Assembly (NCBI GenBank): GCA_046349955.1
Contig: JAXMBI010000028.1
Coordinates: 1 to 64,000, forward strand
Origin: JBGAPH01 sp046349955
GTDB taxonomy: Bacteria > Planctomycetota > Planctomycetia > Pirellulales > JBGAPH01
Length of the DNA: 64,000 nucleotides
Direction: 5' to 3'
Shown: one piece after another, positions 9,531-17,350 of the stretch
Position numbering within the stretch: the stretch's first letter is position 1
Layout of the letters: each line of letters starts with the position of its first letter
Made by a program: the position numbers and the translations under genes
The notes under the pieces: generated by a model
The model's database searches: none
What the model saw: the letters and a program-made list of their open reading frames with translations, nothing else
Told to the model about the DNA's origin: nothing

Positions 9531-9685
9531 TTCACCACGGAGGCACGGAGACACGGAGAGAGCGTGCTTGCTCTTCACTCAGCCCTGGATGTTTCAGCTT
9601 GGATTGAACCTGACGCTTGTGGCGCGGCACTGCCGAAGGGTGCGGCCTTTAGTTCCTCTCCGTGTCTCCGTGCCTCCGTGGTGAC
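9531..9685. repeat. 155-bp element with 30-base terminal inverted repeats
   Basis: Left arm 9531-9560 and right arm 9656-9685 are inverted copies matching at 29 of 30 bases; the arm carries the phrase CCACGGAGGCACGGAGACACGG. The 95-base centre has no gene of its own. Sequences of this kind, with translations such as TTEARRHGE, recur across planctomycete genomes (from memory). Here the right arm and centre form the last part of the upstream lipoprotein gene. Confidence 0.85.
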
Positions 9686-10834
9686 AGCACTTGGCTGCCC
9701 CGCGCGCCAGGCCTCGAAGGGATCGCGGGAACGCCACAAGCAGAGGGCGCGGGCCGCGTGCGAGAAGGGCCCGTACATCTCTTGCAGCGTCTTCTCGTCG
9801 ATCTCGAGCATTGCCTGTACGAGCCACTGCGCCGCCCGCACGATCACTTCCCGCGGCGGCTGCACTTCTTCCGGCGCAAACGCCAGCCATTCGAGGTGAT
9901 GCCCCGTGGCCAAGATCTTTTCGAAGTTGGTTGGTGTGCGCGAGTTCTGGGCGTCCTGAGGATCCCACCAGCGCCCCGTCCAATAGCCGGCCGGATGCTG
10001 CGATTGGGCAAGCACGTGCGACACGCTGCCCAGGTGCTCGAGCACTTTGCGGCGCTCGCGGGGCGCGAGCGCATGCCCTTGTTCGTCGACGCGGGCGAGC
10101 ACCGCCAGAGCCTCGAGCCGGTGCGTGCCGGCGCACACGCCGTCGCGCCAAGGGGCCTCGATCGTCTCGTCGATCAGCGCGTCGACGTCGATCGTCTGCC
10201 CGAAGCGGTTCTGCCAAGACGCGAGCGGGTAGAGATAGCGGGCATAGCTGATCGCGGTCCACTCGTATTCGAACTGCTGGTCGTGGAAACGGCGAATTGC
10301 CGTGTCGAGCAGCTCGCGCACCGTGCCGGTGCGGTCGCGGAGCACGAGCGGATGATCGAGCGGCACGCCGCTCTCGGCCAGCGTGGCCAACACGTCGTCG
10401 GTATGCGCGGCGCCGGAGTCGAAGGAGGCGTCCCAAGGCACGGCCGGACGGACGAGGATCTGCTCGTCGACCTCGGAATAGAGCGGGGCGGCGTCGGGGC
10501 CGGCGAGCTTGCGGAACTCGCGGTCGTCGAGAAAGGCGCCCAGCATTTGCGGGCCGCTCAGATAATCGCTCGAGTCAAACTCCGCGTGCGGCCCCCAGAG
10601 ACGCAGCGCATGCAGCGCCACGTTCGTGTTGAAGGGCTTGGCCCGCGGCTTCATGCGGTCCATCACCGCGGCCAACTGTTCGGTCGTGGCGACGCGCGGA
10701 TCGTCGTAGCGCGGAGCGACGCGCCAGGGCAGCTCGCGCCGCGGCGCAGGCGCCGAGGAGCCGGCCCGCAGCGTCGCGCGGTAGGCGAGGCAGGCCGCCA
10801 GCAACAAGGCCACCGGCAGGATCCAACGTCGCAT
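9575..10834 (-). CDS. Lipoprotein of unknown function with repeat-derived C-terminus
   Basis: 419 residues. The N-terminus MRRWILPVALLLAACLAY has an L-A-A-C lipobox, so an outer- or inner-membrane lipoprotein is likely. The body is helical and rich in Trp, His and Tyr (RFHDQQFEYEWTAISYARYL, THRLEALAVLARVDEQG, GYWTGRWWD), reminiscent of alpha/alpha-toroid proteins, but I assign no family. From about residue 384 the frame runs inside the 9531-9685 element (AVTTEARRHGE...), so the last ~36 residues are not native. It begins 33 bases after the stop of the sigma-54-type activator and is probably co-transcribed with it. Confidence 0.7.
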   Translation of the reverse strand: MRRWILPVALLLAACLAYRATLRAGSSAPAPRRELPWRVAPRYDDPRVATTEQLAAVMDRMKPRAKPFNTNVALHALRLWGPHAEFDSSDYLSGPQMLGAFLDDREFRKLAGPDAAPLYSEVDEQILVRPAVPWDASFDSGAAHTDDVLATLAESGVPLDHPLVLRDRTGTVRELLDTAIRRFHDQQFEYEWTAISYARYLYPLASWQNRFGQTIDVDALIDETIEAPWRDGVCAGTHRLEALAVLARVDEQGHALAPRERRKVLEHLGSVSHVLAQSQHPAGYWTGRWWDPQDAQNSRTPTNFEKILATGHHLEWLAFAPEEVQPPREVIVRAAQWLVQAMLEIDEKTLQEMYGPFSHAARALCLWRSRDPFEAWRAGQPSAVTTEARRHGEELKAAPFGSAAPQASGSIQAETSRAE

Positions 10835-10867
10835 GTGCCCCGGTTTCTCCTTCCCGCTCGGCCCCTG

Positions 10868-12253
10868 CTAGGCCTTGAGCATGCCGAACTTCTTCATCTT
10901 GTTGTAAAGCGTCACGCGGCTGATCCCCAGCTCGCGTGCCGTTGCCGTGCGATGGTTGTTATGCCGCCGTAGGGCCTCTTCGATGATCCGCTGCTCGACG
11001 TGGTCGACCCGCGATTCGAGCGTGGCCGCCTCGGTGGCCGGACCGACCACGGCCGGGACCTGCAAGGCTGGGGGCGCTTGCCGGATCGCGCTCGGCAGAT
11101 CGGCCGCCGAGAGCACTCCCCGGCGGCAGTACAACACGGCCCGCCGGACCACGTTCTCGAGCTCGCGAATGTTCCCTGGCCAAGCATAGCTCCGCAGCGT
11201 TTCCAGGAATTCCGGCTCGATGTGCCGGAGCTGGATTTGGTAGGCCCGGCTGTGGTCCAGCGCGAATTTGCGGGCCAGGAACTCCACGTCCCAGGGCCGC
11301 TCCCGCAGGGGAAGCAGGCGGAAGCAGAGCATGTTCAGGCGGAAGAACAGGTCCTTGCGAAACGCCCCCTGGTCGACCAACCCGGCTAGGTCGTAATTCG
11401 AGGCCACGATCAGCCGGGCTTGCGAGACCTGGGTTTCGTTGCTCCCCACCGGCTCGTATTCGCCCGTTTCGATCACGCGGAGCAGGCGGGCCTGTTGCTC
11501 GAGCGGCAGCACGTCGATTTCATCGAGCAAGAGGGTGCCGGCGCCGGCGGCGGCGAACTTGCCCTGCTTATCGCGGTCGGCCCCGGTGAAGGCCCCCTTC
11601 ACGTAGCCGAACAGTTCGCTCTCGATTAGGTCGGCCGGCAGTGCGCCGCAGGCGACCGTCAGGCAGCGCTCGTCGCGCCGCGAGGAAAGCTCGTGGATCA
11701 ACCGCGCCAGATAGGTCTTGCCGCTGCCGGTCTCGCCGATCAAGAGCACGGTCACGTCGTGCGCCGCCGGCACCTTCAACTCGTCGAGCATGTCGAACAT
11801 TTCGGGCGTGAAGGTGAGCAGCGAGCGCGTGCGGCCGTGGAGCGCGCGGTGCGGGCGCCCGCCGCACAAATCGGCCATTTCGCCGGCCAAATCGGGCTCG
11901 GCGGCCACGAGTTCGCGGAGCTCGCCGATGCCGCTGGGCCAGGCGACGCACTTGTCGAGCATGCGGGGGGCAAGTTGCTGCAGGCGTTCGGGAGCTTCGG
12001 ACTCGAGCAGGCCAATCACCGCCACGGCGCCCACCGCCTCTTGCACTTCGGCCAGAAAGACCCGCGGAGTCTGCTCGCGCAGCAGAGCTTCAGCCAGATG
12101 GACGAAGACCGCTTGCACCTCGCCCTGGTCGACGCGGCGGCGCAGCAGGTGAAAGGAGTCGCCGGTTTCCACAGGGGGATACGAACCCAGCTCGGCCGCA
12201 ATCGTGGCGGCAATGGCAGGCTGGGCCGAGAAGACGAAGACACAGGCGCTCAT
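10868..12253 (-). CDS. Sigma-54-type AAA+ activator with degenerate N-terminal domain
   Basis: About 461 residues from the ATG at 12253 (MSACVFVFSAQPA); the frame extends upstream but that stretch does not look like protein. AAA+ core: Walker A GETGSGKT (173-180), the sigma-54 contact loop GAFTGA (220-225), Walker B LLLDEID (241-247), then the sensor region and WPGNIRELENV. A Fis-type helix-turn-helix ends the protein (TARELGISRVTLYNKM). Residues 1-120 have the size and alternating strands of a receiver domain but I see no phosphoacceptor aspartate context, so control is probably by ligand or partner. All motifs needed for open-complex formation are intact. Genes at 10834 and 9525 follow closely and may share its transcript. 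Confidence 0.88.
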   Translation of the reverse strand: MSACVFVFSAQPAIAATIAAELGSYPPVETGDSFHLLRRRVDQGEVQAVFVHLAEALLREQTPRVFLAEVQEAVGAVAVIGLLESEAPERLQQLAPRMLDKCVAWPSGIGELRELVAAEPDLAGEMADLCGGRPHRALHGRTRSLLTFTPEMFDMLDELKVPAAHDVTVLLIGETGSGKTYLARLIHELSSRRDERCLTVACGALPADLIESELFGYVKGAFTGADRDKQGKFAAAGAGTLLLDEIDVLPLEQQARLLRVIETGEYEPVGSNETQVSQARLIVASNYDLAGLVDQGAFRKDLFFRLNMLCFRLLPLRERPWDVEFLARKFALDHSRAYQIQLRHIEPEFLETLRSYAWPGNIRELENVVRRAVLYCRRGVLSAADLPSAIRQAPPALQVPAVVGPATEAATLESRVDHVEQRIIEEALRRHNNHRTATARELGISRVTLYNKMKKFGMLKA

Positions 12254-12733
12254 GAACGGCTCACGGGGGAGAGCGGGCGGAGGAACCGCCTGCGGGTGGC
12301 GGTTCCGTTGTGTTGGAGGCCGCGGACGAGTCGAGCAGGGAACGCTGCGGCGGGGCGTACTCCCTGCGACAAGCACAAGTTTCATGCTAGTTGGCGCGCG
12401 GTTGCCCTCAACGTCTTGCCGGCTGAACGCCCGGAAAGTTTTCCAAACCTGCGCCGTTAACGAGCGTTTGCGCGGATTTGTCGCCGCATCCCCCGGCCAG
12501 GGCGCGCTGGCTGGGGGCTTGGGCAAATTGGCCCGAGTTGTGCGCTCGGGCGGAGATGATTCGATCGTCCGACGATTCCGGCCGATCCTTGTTTGCAGAT
12601 CATGCCGTTTGGCATGCCCCCGCCTACGAGGGCGCCTCGCCGTTTTCCGCTTGCGCTGCAACGGCCCATTCCCGCATGGGCCGTTGCGGCGTGCGGCGAG
12701 CGCGCCCCTGACCCCGAGGAGGAGACCCACTCC
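12254..12733. other. Divergent intergenic region with a 5'-leader hairpin
   Basis: 480 bases between the minus-strand activator and the plus-strand secreted protein; it must carry both promoters. A hairpin at about 12660-12683 (ACGGCCCA, 8-base loop, TGGGCCGT) lies 50 bases before the secreted-protein ATG. No convincing -24/-12 sigma-54 promoter was found by eye. Confidence 0.5.
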
Positions 12734-13651
12734 ATGCAGGCCGCCCTGTTGACTCTGGCCCTCGTGACGGGCGGTCCCGTCGATGTTCCCGCGCCCGGCT
12801 ATGCCGGCCAAGGCTCTGCCGCGCAAGGCTCATACGATGTCGGCGGTTACGATACCGGCGCGAGCTACGGAGTGGAGACCGAGTATCTCCCGCATACCTG
12901 CATCCAGCCGCAAACCTGCTACGCCCCGCGGTTCGGCTGCTACTATGGCGGCGATCGCTACATGCACCGCTACCCCGCCTTCCACGGCTACTACTGGCGG
13001 CAGCCCTACAACTACCGCAACGTTTTCGACTACCCGTGGCACGCGGGTCTGCACGAGCCGACTTCGCTCTACGCGTACAACGTCGAAGAGCAGGCGCCGC
13101 CGGCCGGAGGCGCGCGTCCGCTGCCGACCAGCAACAAGGCCACCCGCGGCGTCACCCGCAAGCCGACGCGGAGCACGCTGGCCGCGCAGGGCCACTCGGG
13201 CGCCAAGCCGATGAAGATCGCCAAGACGCCCCGCGCCGTAGAGCTCGAGAGTCGTTTGGCTTTGATCGAAGACGAGCTCGACGCCAGCGAGCAGCAGGCG
13301 ATCGCCGAGGCCGAATCGCTCCGCCGCGACCTTCCTGAGAACCGCGAAGTCAAGGGGAGCTATGCTCGCCAGGCCGCCGTGGTGATCATGCCGCGGCCGA
13401 CGATCGGCACGCTGGTCGCTCCGCAGAACTATTTGACGTCAACGGGCCCCGCGCTGTCGACGGCCCCGATCGCTCCCGCGATCCCGCCGCTTCCGGCTGC
13501 CGCGCCGGCTCCAGAGCCGACGGCGCTCCCGACGGTCGAGGCTGCCGAGGCCGCTCCCGTGGTCGAACCGGCCCCGGTGCTCGAGGCCGCCCACCTGTCG
13601 ACGAAGAAAATCGAAGCTTCGGCCGGCGGCTGGAAGGCCAAGGGCAAGTAA
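12734..13651 (+). CDS. Tyrosine-rich secreted protein of unknown function
   Basis: 305 residues, start at ATG 12734 after a GAGGAGGAG ribosome-binding site. A short signal peptide (MQAALLTLALVTGG) is followed by a Gly/Tyr-rich segment with four cysteines (TCIQPQTCYAP, FGCYYGG) and aromatic repeats (YPAFHGYYWRQPYNYRN). A basic middle (TRGVTRKPTRSTLAAQ), a predicted coiled coil (ALIEDELDASEQQAIAEAESLRRDL) and an Ala/Pro-rich tail follow. Similar low-complexity, aromatic secreted proteins are common in planctomycetes. A strong terminator follows immediately. Confidence 0.72.
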   Translation: MQAALLTLALVTGGPVDVPAPGYAGQGSAAQGSYDVGGYDTGASYGVETEYLPHTCIQPQTCYAPRFGCYYGGDRYMHRYPAFHGYYWRQPYNYRNVFDYPWHAGLHEPTSLYAYNVEEQAPPAGGARPLPTSNKATRGVTRKPTRSTLAAQGHSGAKPMKIAKTPRAVELESRLALIEDELDASEQQAIAEAESLRRDLPENREVKGSYARQAAVVIMPRPTIGTLVAPQNYLTSTGPALSTAPIAPAIPPLPAAAPAPEPTALPTVEAAEAAPVVEPAPVLEAAHLSTKKIEASAGGWKAKGK

Positions 13652-13682
13652 CCGCCCAATCGCGCCAAAACGCGATCGTACG

Positions 13683-13736
13683 ACCGGCGGACGACGTGCA
13701 AGCGGGCCAGCTTCGCGTCGTCCGCCGGTTTGTTCG
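13683..13736 (+). terminator. Strong terminator hairpin after the tyrosine-rich protein gene
   Basis: A perfect 14-base stem pairs 13683-13696 (ACCGGCGGACGACG) with 13716-13729, loop 19 bases, followed by TTGTTCGTTTG. The T-tract is imperfect but the stem is long and sits 30 bases past the stop codon. Confidence 0.75.
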
Positions 13737-13773
13737 TTTGCTGGCTACGCTTGACCGACGGTCCCGCGCCCAA

Positions 13774-13993
13774 GGCGAGCTGCCAGCGTCAGCTGGCTGA
13801 CCTCACGCTCGCTTCGCCAATCACGGGGAATCGGCCGGCTTACGCCGGGCCGCTCGCCAGACGCGTGACTTGGCCAAACACCGTGCATCCCACCACCACG
13901 CGTTCCGGCGAGCGGCCAGCGTAAGCTGGCTGACCTCGCGGTCGATTCGCCAATCACGGGGAATCGGCCGGCTTACGCCGGGCCGCTCGCCGG
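13774..13993. repeat. Two copies of the GGCGAGCGGCC paired-hairpin repeat (family A)
   Basis: Copies at 13774-13858 and 13907-13993. Each is about 86 bases: a GGCGAGC-type end, a first small hairpin (CCAGCGTCAGCTGG or CCAGCGTAAGCTGG), a short unique middle, a second hairpin (CCGGCTTACGCCGG) and an inverted GGCCGCTCGCC end. The same family forms arrays at 18608-19367 and 39345-39763. Confidence 0.85.
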
Positions 13994-14002
13994 GGCGCGA
14001 AA

Positions 14003-15265
14003 TCACTTGGGCTGCGGCTGGGCGGCTTTCCAGGTCGCGTCGTCCACGGGGCGGCGCTCGTGCAGCAGCACGTGGGCGCCTTTCATCCCGCCAACCACGA
14101 TATCCGGCAGGCCGTCGCCGTTGACGTCGGGCACGTTGAGCTGCCGGCCAATGCCTGCCTCGCCGTCGGCGCGATACGGAACGAAGTCGACTCCATCCGG
14201 CGTCCGCACCAGGCGGAACCAATAGACCACCGCGCCGGCGTCCCACATTGGGCTCTTCTTGTGGTGCGACCAATAGGTCTTGCCCGTCACCACATCCTTG
14301 AGCCCGTCGCCGTCCATGTCGGCCAGCGCCAGGGAGTGCAGCTCGCTGAACACCAGGCCGTAGCGGTTTTCCTCGGGCTTACTGCCCATGATCACGTGCG
14401 GGCGGAACTCGATGCGGTCTCCTTGCCGCACTTGCTCGTACCAGGCCAGGCCGAAATCGTGGGCGGCCAGGCTGGTGATCACGTCGTTGTCGCCGTCGCC
14501 ATCGACGTCGTAGACCAACATCTCCGCGCCGCCGTAGGAATCGGTAAAGCTCTGCGGGTGGAACTTCCACGGCGCGGTTTCCGGATCGTTCTCAGGCTGC
14601 TCGAACCAGCCGGTGGCCATGAGCAAGTCGGGGCGGCCGTCGCCACTGAGATCGCCGACGCCGAGGCCATGTCCGAATTGTTCGGGGGCCGATTGATCGG
14701 AGACCGCGTGGAACTTCCAGGTCTTGAAGGGCTGCGCCCAGTCGATCGTGGCAAAGCCGTATTTGCCGTCGAACGTGCAAACGAGTTCCGGGTTGTCGTC
14801 GCCCACCACGTTGACGAAATGGGGCGACTCGTTGGAGACGGCGGGAAACACCTCGTGTCGGGGCCAGTGCTTACCGTAGCCTTCGGCGCCTGGGTTTTCG
14901 TAGACGTAAGCCGGCGTGGCGGGGAAGCCGACGGTGAACACGTCGTTGCGGCCGTCGCCGTTGAAGTCGTAGACCCAGTTGAAGAAGTTGTCGGCCCAAA
15001 AGTCGAGCGGCTGGGGCTTGGGAGGATAGAGCTCGCGCTTCTGCTCGAAGTCGGGGCCGGCGAACCAAAGGGGACCGTAGATCACATCGGCGTGGCCGTC
15101 GCCGTCGAGGTCGCCGGCGTTGGCGCCTTCTGAGTAGTAGACGTCGGTGAGCTGCTTGCGCGCGAAGGTGTCGAGCTGCTTCTCTTCGCCGTGGGCGACT
15201 GCAAGCCACCCAAGCGACACGACCAGCGCGCCCCATACCCGCAACCGTTCGTTCATGCGACTCAC
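14003..15265 (-). CDS. FG-GAP/VCBS repeat protein, secreted
   Basis: 420 residues. A signal peptide (VWGALVVSLGWLAVAHG) leads into at least five Ca-binding FG-GAP-like repeats of the form N-A-G-D-L-D-G-D-G-H-A-D, V-Y-D-F-N-G-D-G-R-N-D, V-G-D-L-S-G-D-G-R-P-D, V-Y-D-V-D-G-D-G-D-N-D, L-A-D-M-D-G-D-G-L-K-D and V-P-D-V-N-G-D-G-L-P-D. This is the typical seven-bladed beta-propeller layout. Such proteins are often fused or paired with planctomycete carbohydrate-active enzymes; here it is alone. ATG at 15256 is an equally plausible start. The Tat isomerase gene lies 189 bases upstream on the same strand. Confidence 0.85.
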   Translation of the reverse strand: MSRMNERLRVWGALVVSLGWLAVAHGEEKQLDTFARKQLTDVYYSEGANAGDLDGDGHADVIYGPLWFAGPDFEQKRELYPPKPQPLDFWADNFFNWVYDFNGDGRNDVFTVGFPATPAYVYENPGAEGYGKHWPRHEVFPAVSNESPHFVNVVGDDNPELVCTFDGKYGFATIDWAQPFKTWKFHAVSDQSAPEQFGHGLGVGDLSGDGRPDLLMATGWFEQPENDPETAPWKFHPQSFTDSYGGAEMLVYDVDGDGDNDVITSLAAHDFGLAWYEQVRQGDRIEFRPHVIMGSKPEENRYGLVFSELHSLALADMDGDGLKDVVTGKTYWSHHKKSPMWDAGAVVYWFRLVRTPDGVDFVPYRADGEAGIGRQLNVPDVNGDGLPDIVVGGMKGAHVLLHERRPVDDATWKAAQPQPK

Positions 15266-15347
15266 CGCAGACTCCTCTTTAGGAAACGCGCGTGGATGCT
15301 AAGGGCCGGACTCTTTGCCTGCTCTGGGAACATGGTATCTGGCCTGC

Positions 15348-15424
15348 GCACAGGCTTCCAGCCTGTGCGGCCTGTGACTTCCCTCCAATGGCCAGAGGCC
15401 CGGCGGCAAGCGCCGCGGGCCTCT
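15348..15424. repeat. Two adjacent palindromes between the isomerase and FG-GAP genes
   Basis: 15348-15368 is a near-perfect palindrome (GCACAGGCT, 3 bases, AGCCTGTGC). 15391-15424 is a second hairpin (CAGAGGCCCGGCGG with its complement, loop CAAG). The second lies 31 bases past the isomerase stop and could terminate that transcript, although no T-run follows. Confidence 0.65.
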
Positions 15425-15454
15425 GAACTTGGAACTTGCAGGAACCGCCGCCGG

Positions 15455-16381
15455 CTACGCGCTCAACTCGTCGCGCACCTTTTCCAGCAGTCGCTTCGTC
15501 AGCTTGATGCCTTCGGGCTCGGGGCCGTTCCCCTCGTACTCAATGCCCACGTGGCCGTGGTAACCGGCGTCGAGCACGATCTTCATCATCTTCAGGTAGT
15601 CGGTGTGCAGTTCCTTGCCGTCGGGGCCGAAGTCGTGGCTCTTGGCGCTCACGGCCTTCGCGTACGGCATCAGCTCGGCGACCCCCTTGTAGCGGTCGTA
15701 GTTCTCTTTGTCCGACACGCGGAAGTTGCCGAAGTCGGGCAGCGTGCCGCAGTTGGGCAGGCCGACCATCTTGATCGTGCCAGCCAGCCAGGCGCCGTTC
15801 GAGCTCAGGCCGCCATGGTTTTCGACGATCACGGCGATGTCGTGCTTGGCCCCGAACTCCGAAAGCCGCCGCAAACCGTCGGCCGCCAGCTTCTGCTGCT
15901 CCTCGTAGCTCCCTTCGCTGCCGGCGTTGACGCGGATGGCGTAGCAGCCGAGGAACTTGGCCGCCTCGACCCACTTGTGGTGATTTTCCACGGCCTCGGT
16001 GCGCTTGGCGGCGTTCGGATCGCCGAGATGCCCTTCGCCGTCGATCATGATGAGCAGGCCCTTCACGCCTTGGTCGGCGGCCCGCTGTTTCATATCTCCG
16101 AGATAAGCCTTGTCGGTGGCCTTGTCCTTGAAGAACTGGTTGACGTACTCGACCGCCTCGATGCCGAACTCTTGCTTGGCCGTCTTGGCAAAATCGAGGT
16201 GATCGAGCTTCTTGTCGAACAGCGCCCGGTGCAACGACCACTCGGCCAGCGAGATCTTGTAGGCCGGCTCCGCTTTGGCGGCCCACGAAGTGGCCGGGCG
16301 CAACCCGCCCAGCACGCTGGCCGCAGCCGCCCCCGCAGACCACTGCAAGAAACTCCGACGATCGGTGGAAATGCTCATCAC
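15455..16381 (-). CDS. Tat-exported sugar phosphate isomerase/epimerase-like TIM barrel
   Basis: 308 residues of the xylose-isomerase-like (AP endonuclease 2) superfamily. The N-terminus has a twin-arginine signal (TDRRSFLQWSAGAAAASVLGG) and a cleavage site near ATSWA, so the enzyme works outside the cytoplasm. Barrel motifs: EFGIEAVEYVNQFF, GLLIMIDGEGHLGD, VRVNAGSEGSYEEQ, IAVIVENHGGLSSNG (metal-binding Glu/His/Asn), KSHDFGPDG and GHVGIEYEGNGPE. The substrate cannot be told; the family includes hydroxypyruvate isomerases and 3-keto-sugar enzymes. The second Met (16378) is an equal start. Confidence 0.85.
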   Translation of the reverse strand: MMSISTDRRSFLQWSAGAAAASVLGGLRPATSWAAKAEPAYKISLAEWSLHRALFDKKLDHLDFAKTAKQEFGIEAVEYVNQFFKDKATDKAYLGDMKQRAADQGVKGLLIMIDGEGHLGDPNAAKRTEAVENHHKWVEAAKFLGCYAIRVNAGSEGSYEEQQKLAADGLRRLSEFGAKHDIAVIVENHGGLSSNGAWLAGTIKMVGLPNCGTLPDFGNFRVSDKENYDRYKGVAELMPYAKAVSAKSHDFGPDGKELHTDYLKMMKIVLDAGYHGHVGIEYEGNGPEPEGIKLTKRLLEKVRDELSA

Positions 16382-16620
16382 TCAACCTTTGTGGGTGGAC
16401 GGGGAGGGATCAGGCAGGCAAGCGGCGGGCGAATCTGAGGCGAACGCCTCAAACTACCCAGCCGTCCAGATTTGTGTTGGCCGTCAGTATAGAATCCCTA
16501 GATTCCGGCCGCAAACTGGCGCGAATCCGCTCGCTTTTGGTGAAAACCCTGAGGGGCTGGCAAGAAACAGGCAAAGGTCAGCTTGACTTACGCCACCGGC
16601 TGCCGTAAATCCTCCAAATC

Positions 16621-17280
16621 ATGAGTGCCACGCCTGTCGATTCGCGTGCAGAACCCCCGGCCGCCCTGCGGCTGCAACCTGTTTTGCACGTGGTCGACGA
16701 CGACCCCAGCGTGCGCCGGGCGCTCAACTCGCTCGGTTCGAGCTGCGGCCTGATCGTGCAAACCTACGAGTCGGCCGCCGCCTTCATGTCGACCTATCGC
16801 GCCGATCGGCCCGGCTGCCTGCTGCTCGACGTGCGGATGCCCGACATGAGCGGCCTCGAACTGCAGGGGGCCATCTGCCGGCACGAGTCGAAGCTGCCGG
16901 TAATCGTGATGACGGCCTACGCCGACGTCCCCTTGGCCGTTGAGTCGATGCGCCGCGGGGCCTTCGACTTCATCGAAAAGCCCTTCAGCGCCAGCCTGCT
17001 GCTCGAACGCGTGCAGGCGGCGGTCGATCTCTCCACGCGCCGCTGGAAGCGCCGAGAAATTCGCGCCGCGCTGCGAGCTCGGCTAGAAAACCTCTCGACG
17101 CGCGAACGCCAGATCATCGACCTGATCGTGTCCGGCCGCGAAACCAAGGAAGTCGCCCGCACGCTCGAGTTGAGCCCCAAGACGGTCGAGTATCACAAGA
17201 CGCGGGCCTATCGCAAGCTCGAGGTCGCCAACATCGCCCAGCTCGTGCGCATGGTGCTCTCCGCCCGCAAACGCGTTTGA
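16621..17280 (+). CDS. FixJ-type response regulator (receiver + LuxR HTH), orphan
   Basis: 219 residues. Receiver domain: acidic pocket VVDDDPS (25-29), phosphoacceptor Asp70 in LLLDVRMPDMSG, Thr98 in VMTAYAD, Lys120 in FIEKPFS. The C-terminal LuxR/FixJ helix-turn-helix is LSTRERQIIDLIVSGRETKEVAR...LSPKTVEYHKTRAYRKL. All phosphotransfer residues are present. No sensor kinase lies in the window, so its partner is elsewhere. It is divergent from the Tat isomerase with 239 bases between the starts. Confidence 0.92.
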   Translation: MSATPVDSRAEPPAALRLQPVLHVVDDDPSVRRALNSLGSSCGLIVQTYESAAAFMSTYRADRPGCLLLDVRMPDMSGLELQGAICRHESKLPVIVMTAYADVPLAVESMRRGAFDFIEKPFSASLLLERVQAAVDLSTRRWKRREIRAALRARLENLSTRERQIIDLIVSGRETKEVARTLELSPKTVEYHKTRAYRKLEVANIAQLVRMVLSARKRV

Positions 17281-17350
17281 GCTGGTTGCCGTGGCGGGCG
17301 ACGTCGCCACAATGGGAAGGACCTTCCAGGCCATCCCCTTGTGAGCGACC

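Noticed and set aside
12254..12733. Sigma-54 (-24/-12) promoter near the activator
   Set aside because: No TGGC-N8-TTGC pattern with correct spacing was found by eye.
12254..12826. N-terminal extension of the sigma-54 activator frame
   Set aside because: Low-complexity Arg/Pro-rich translation without a domain; ATG 12253 begins a protein-like sequence.
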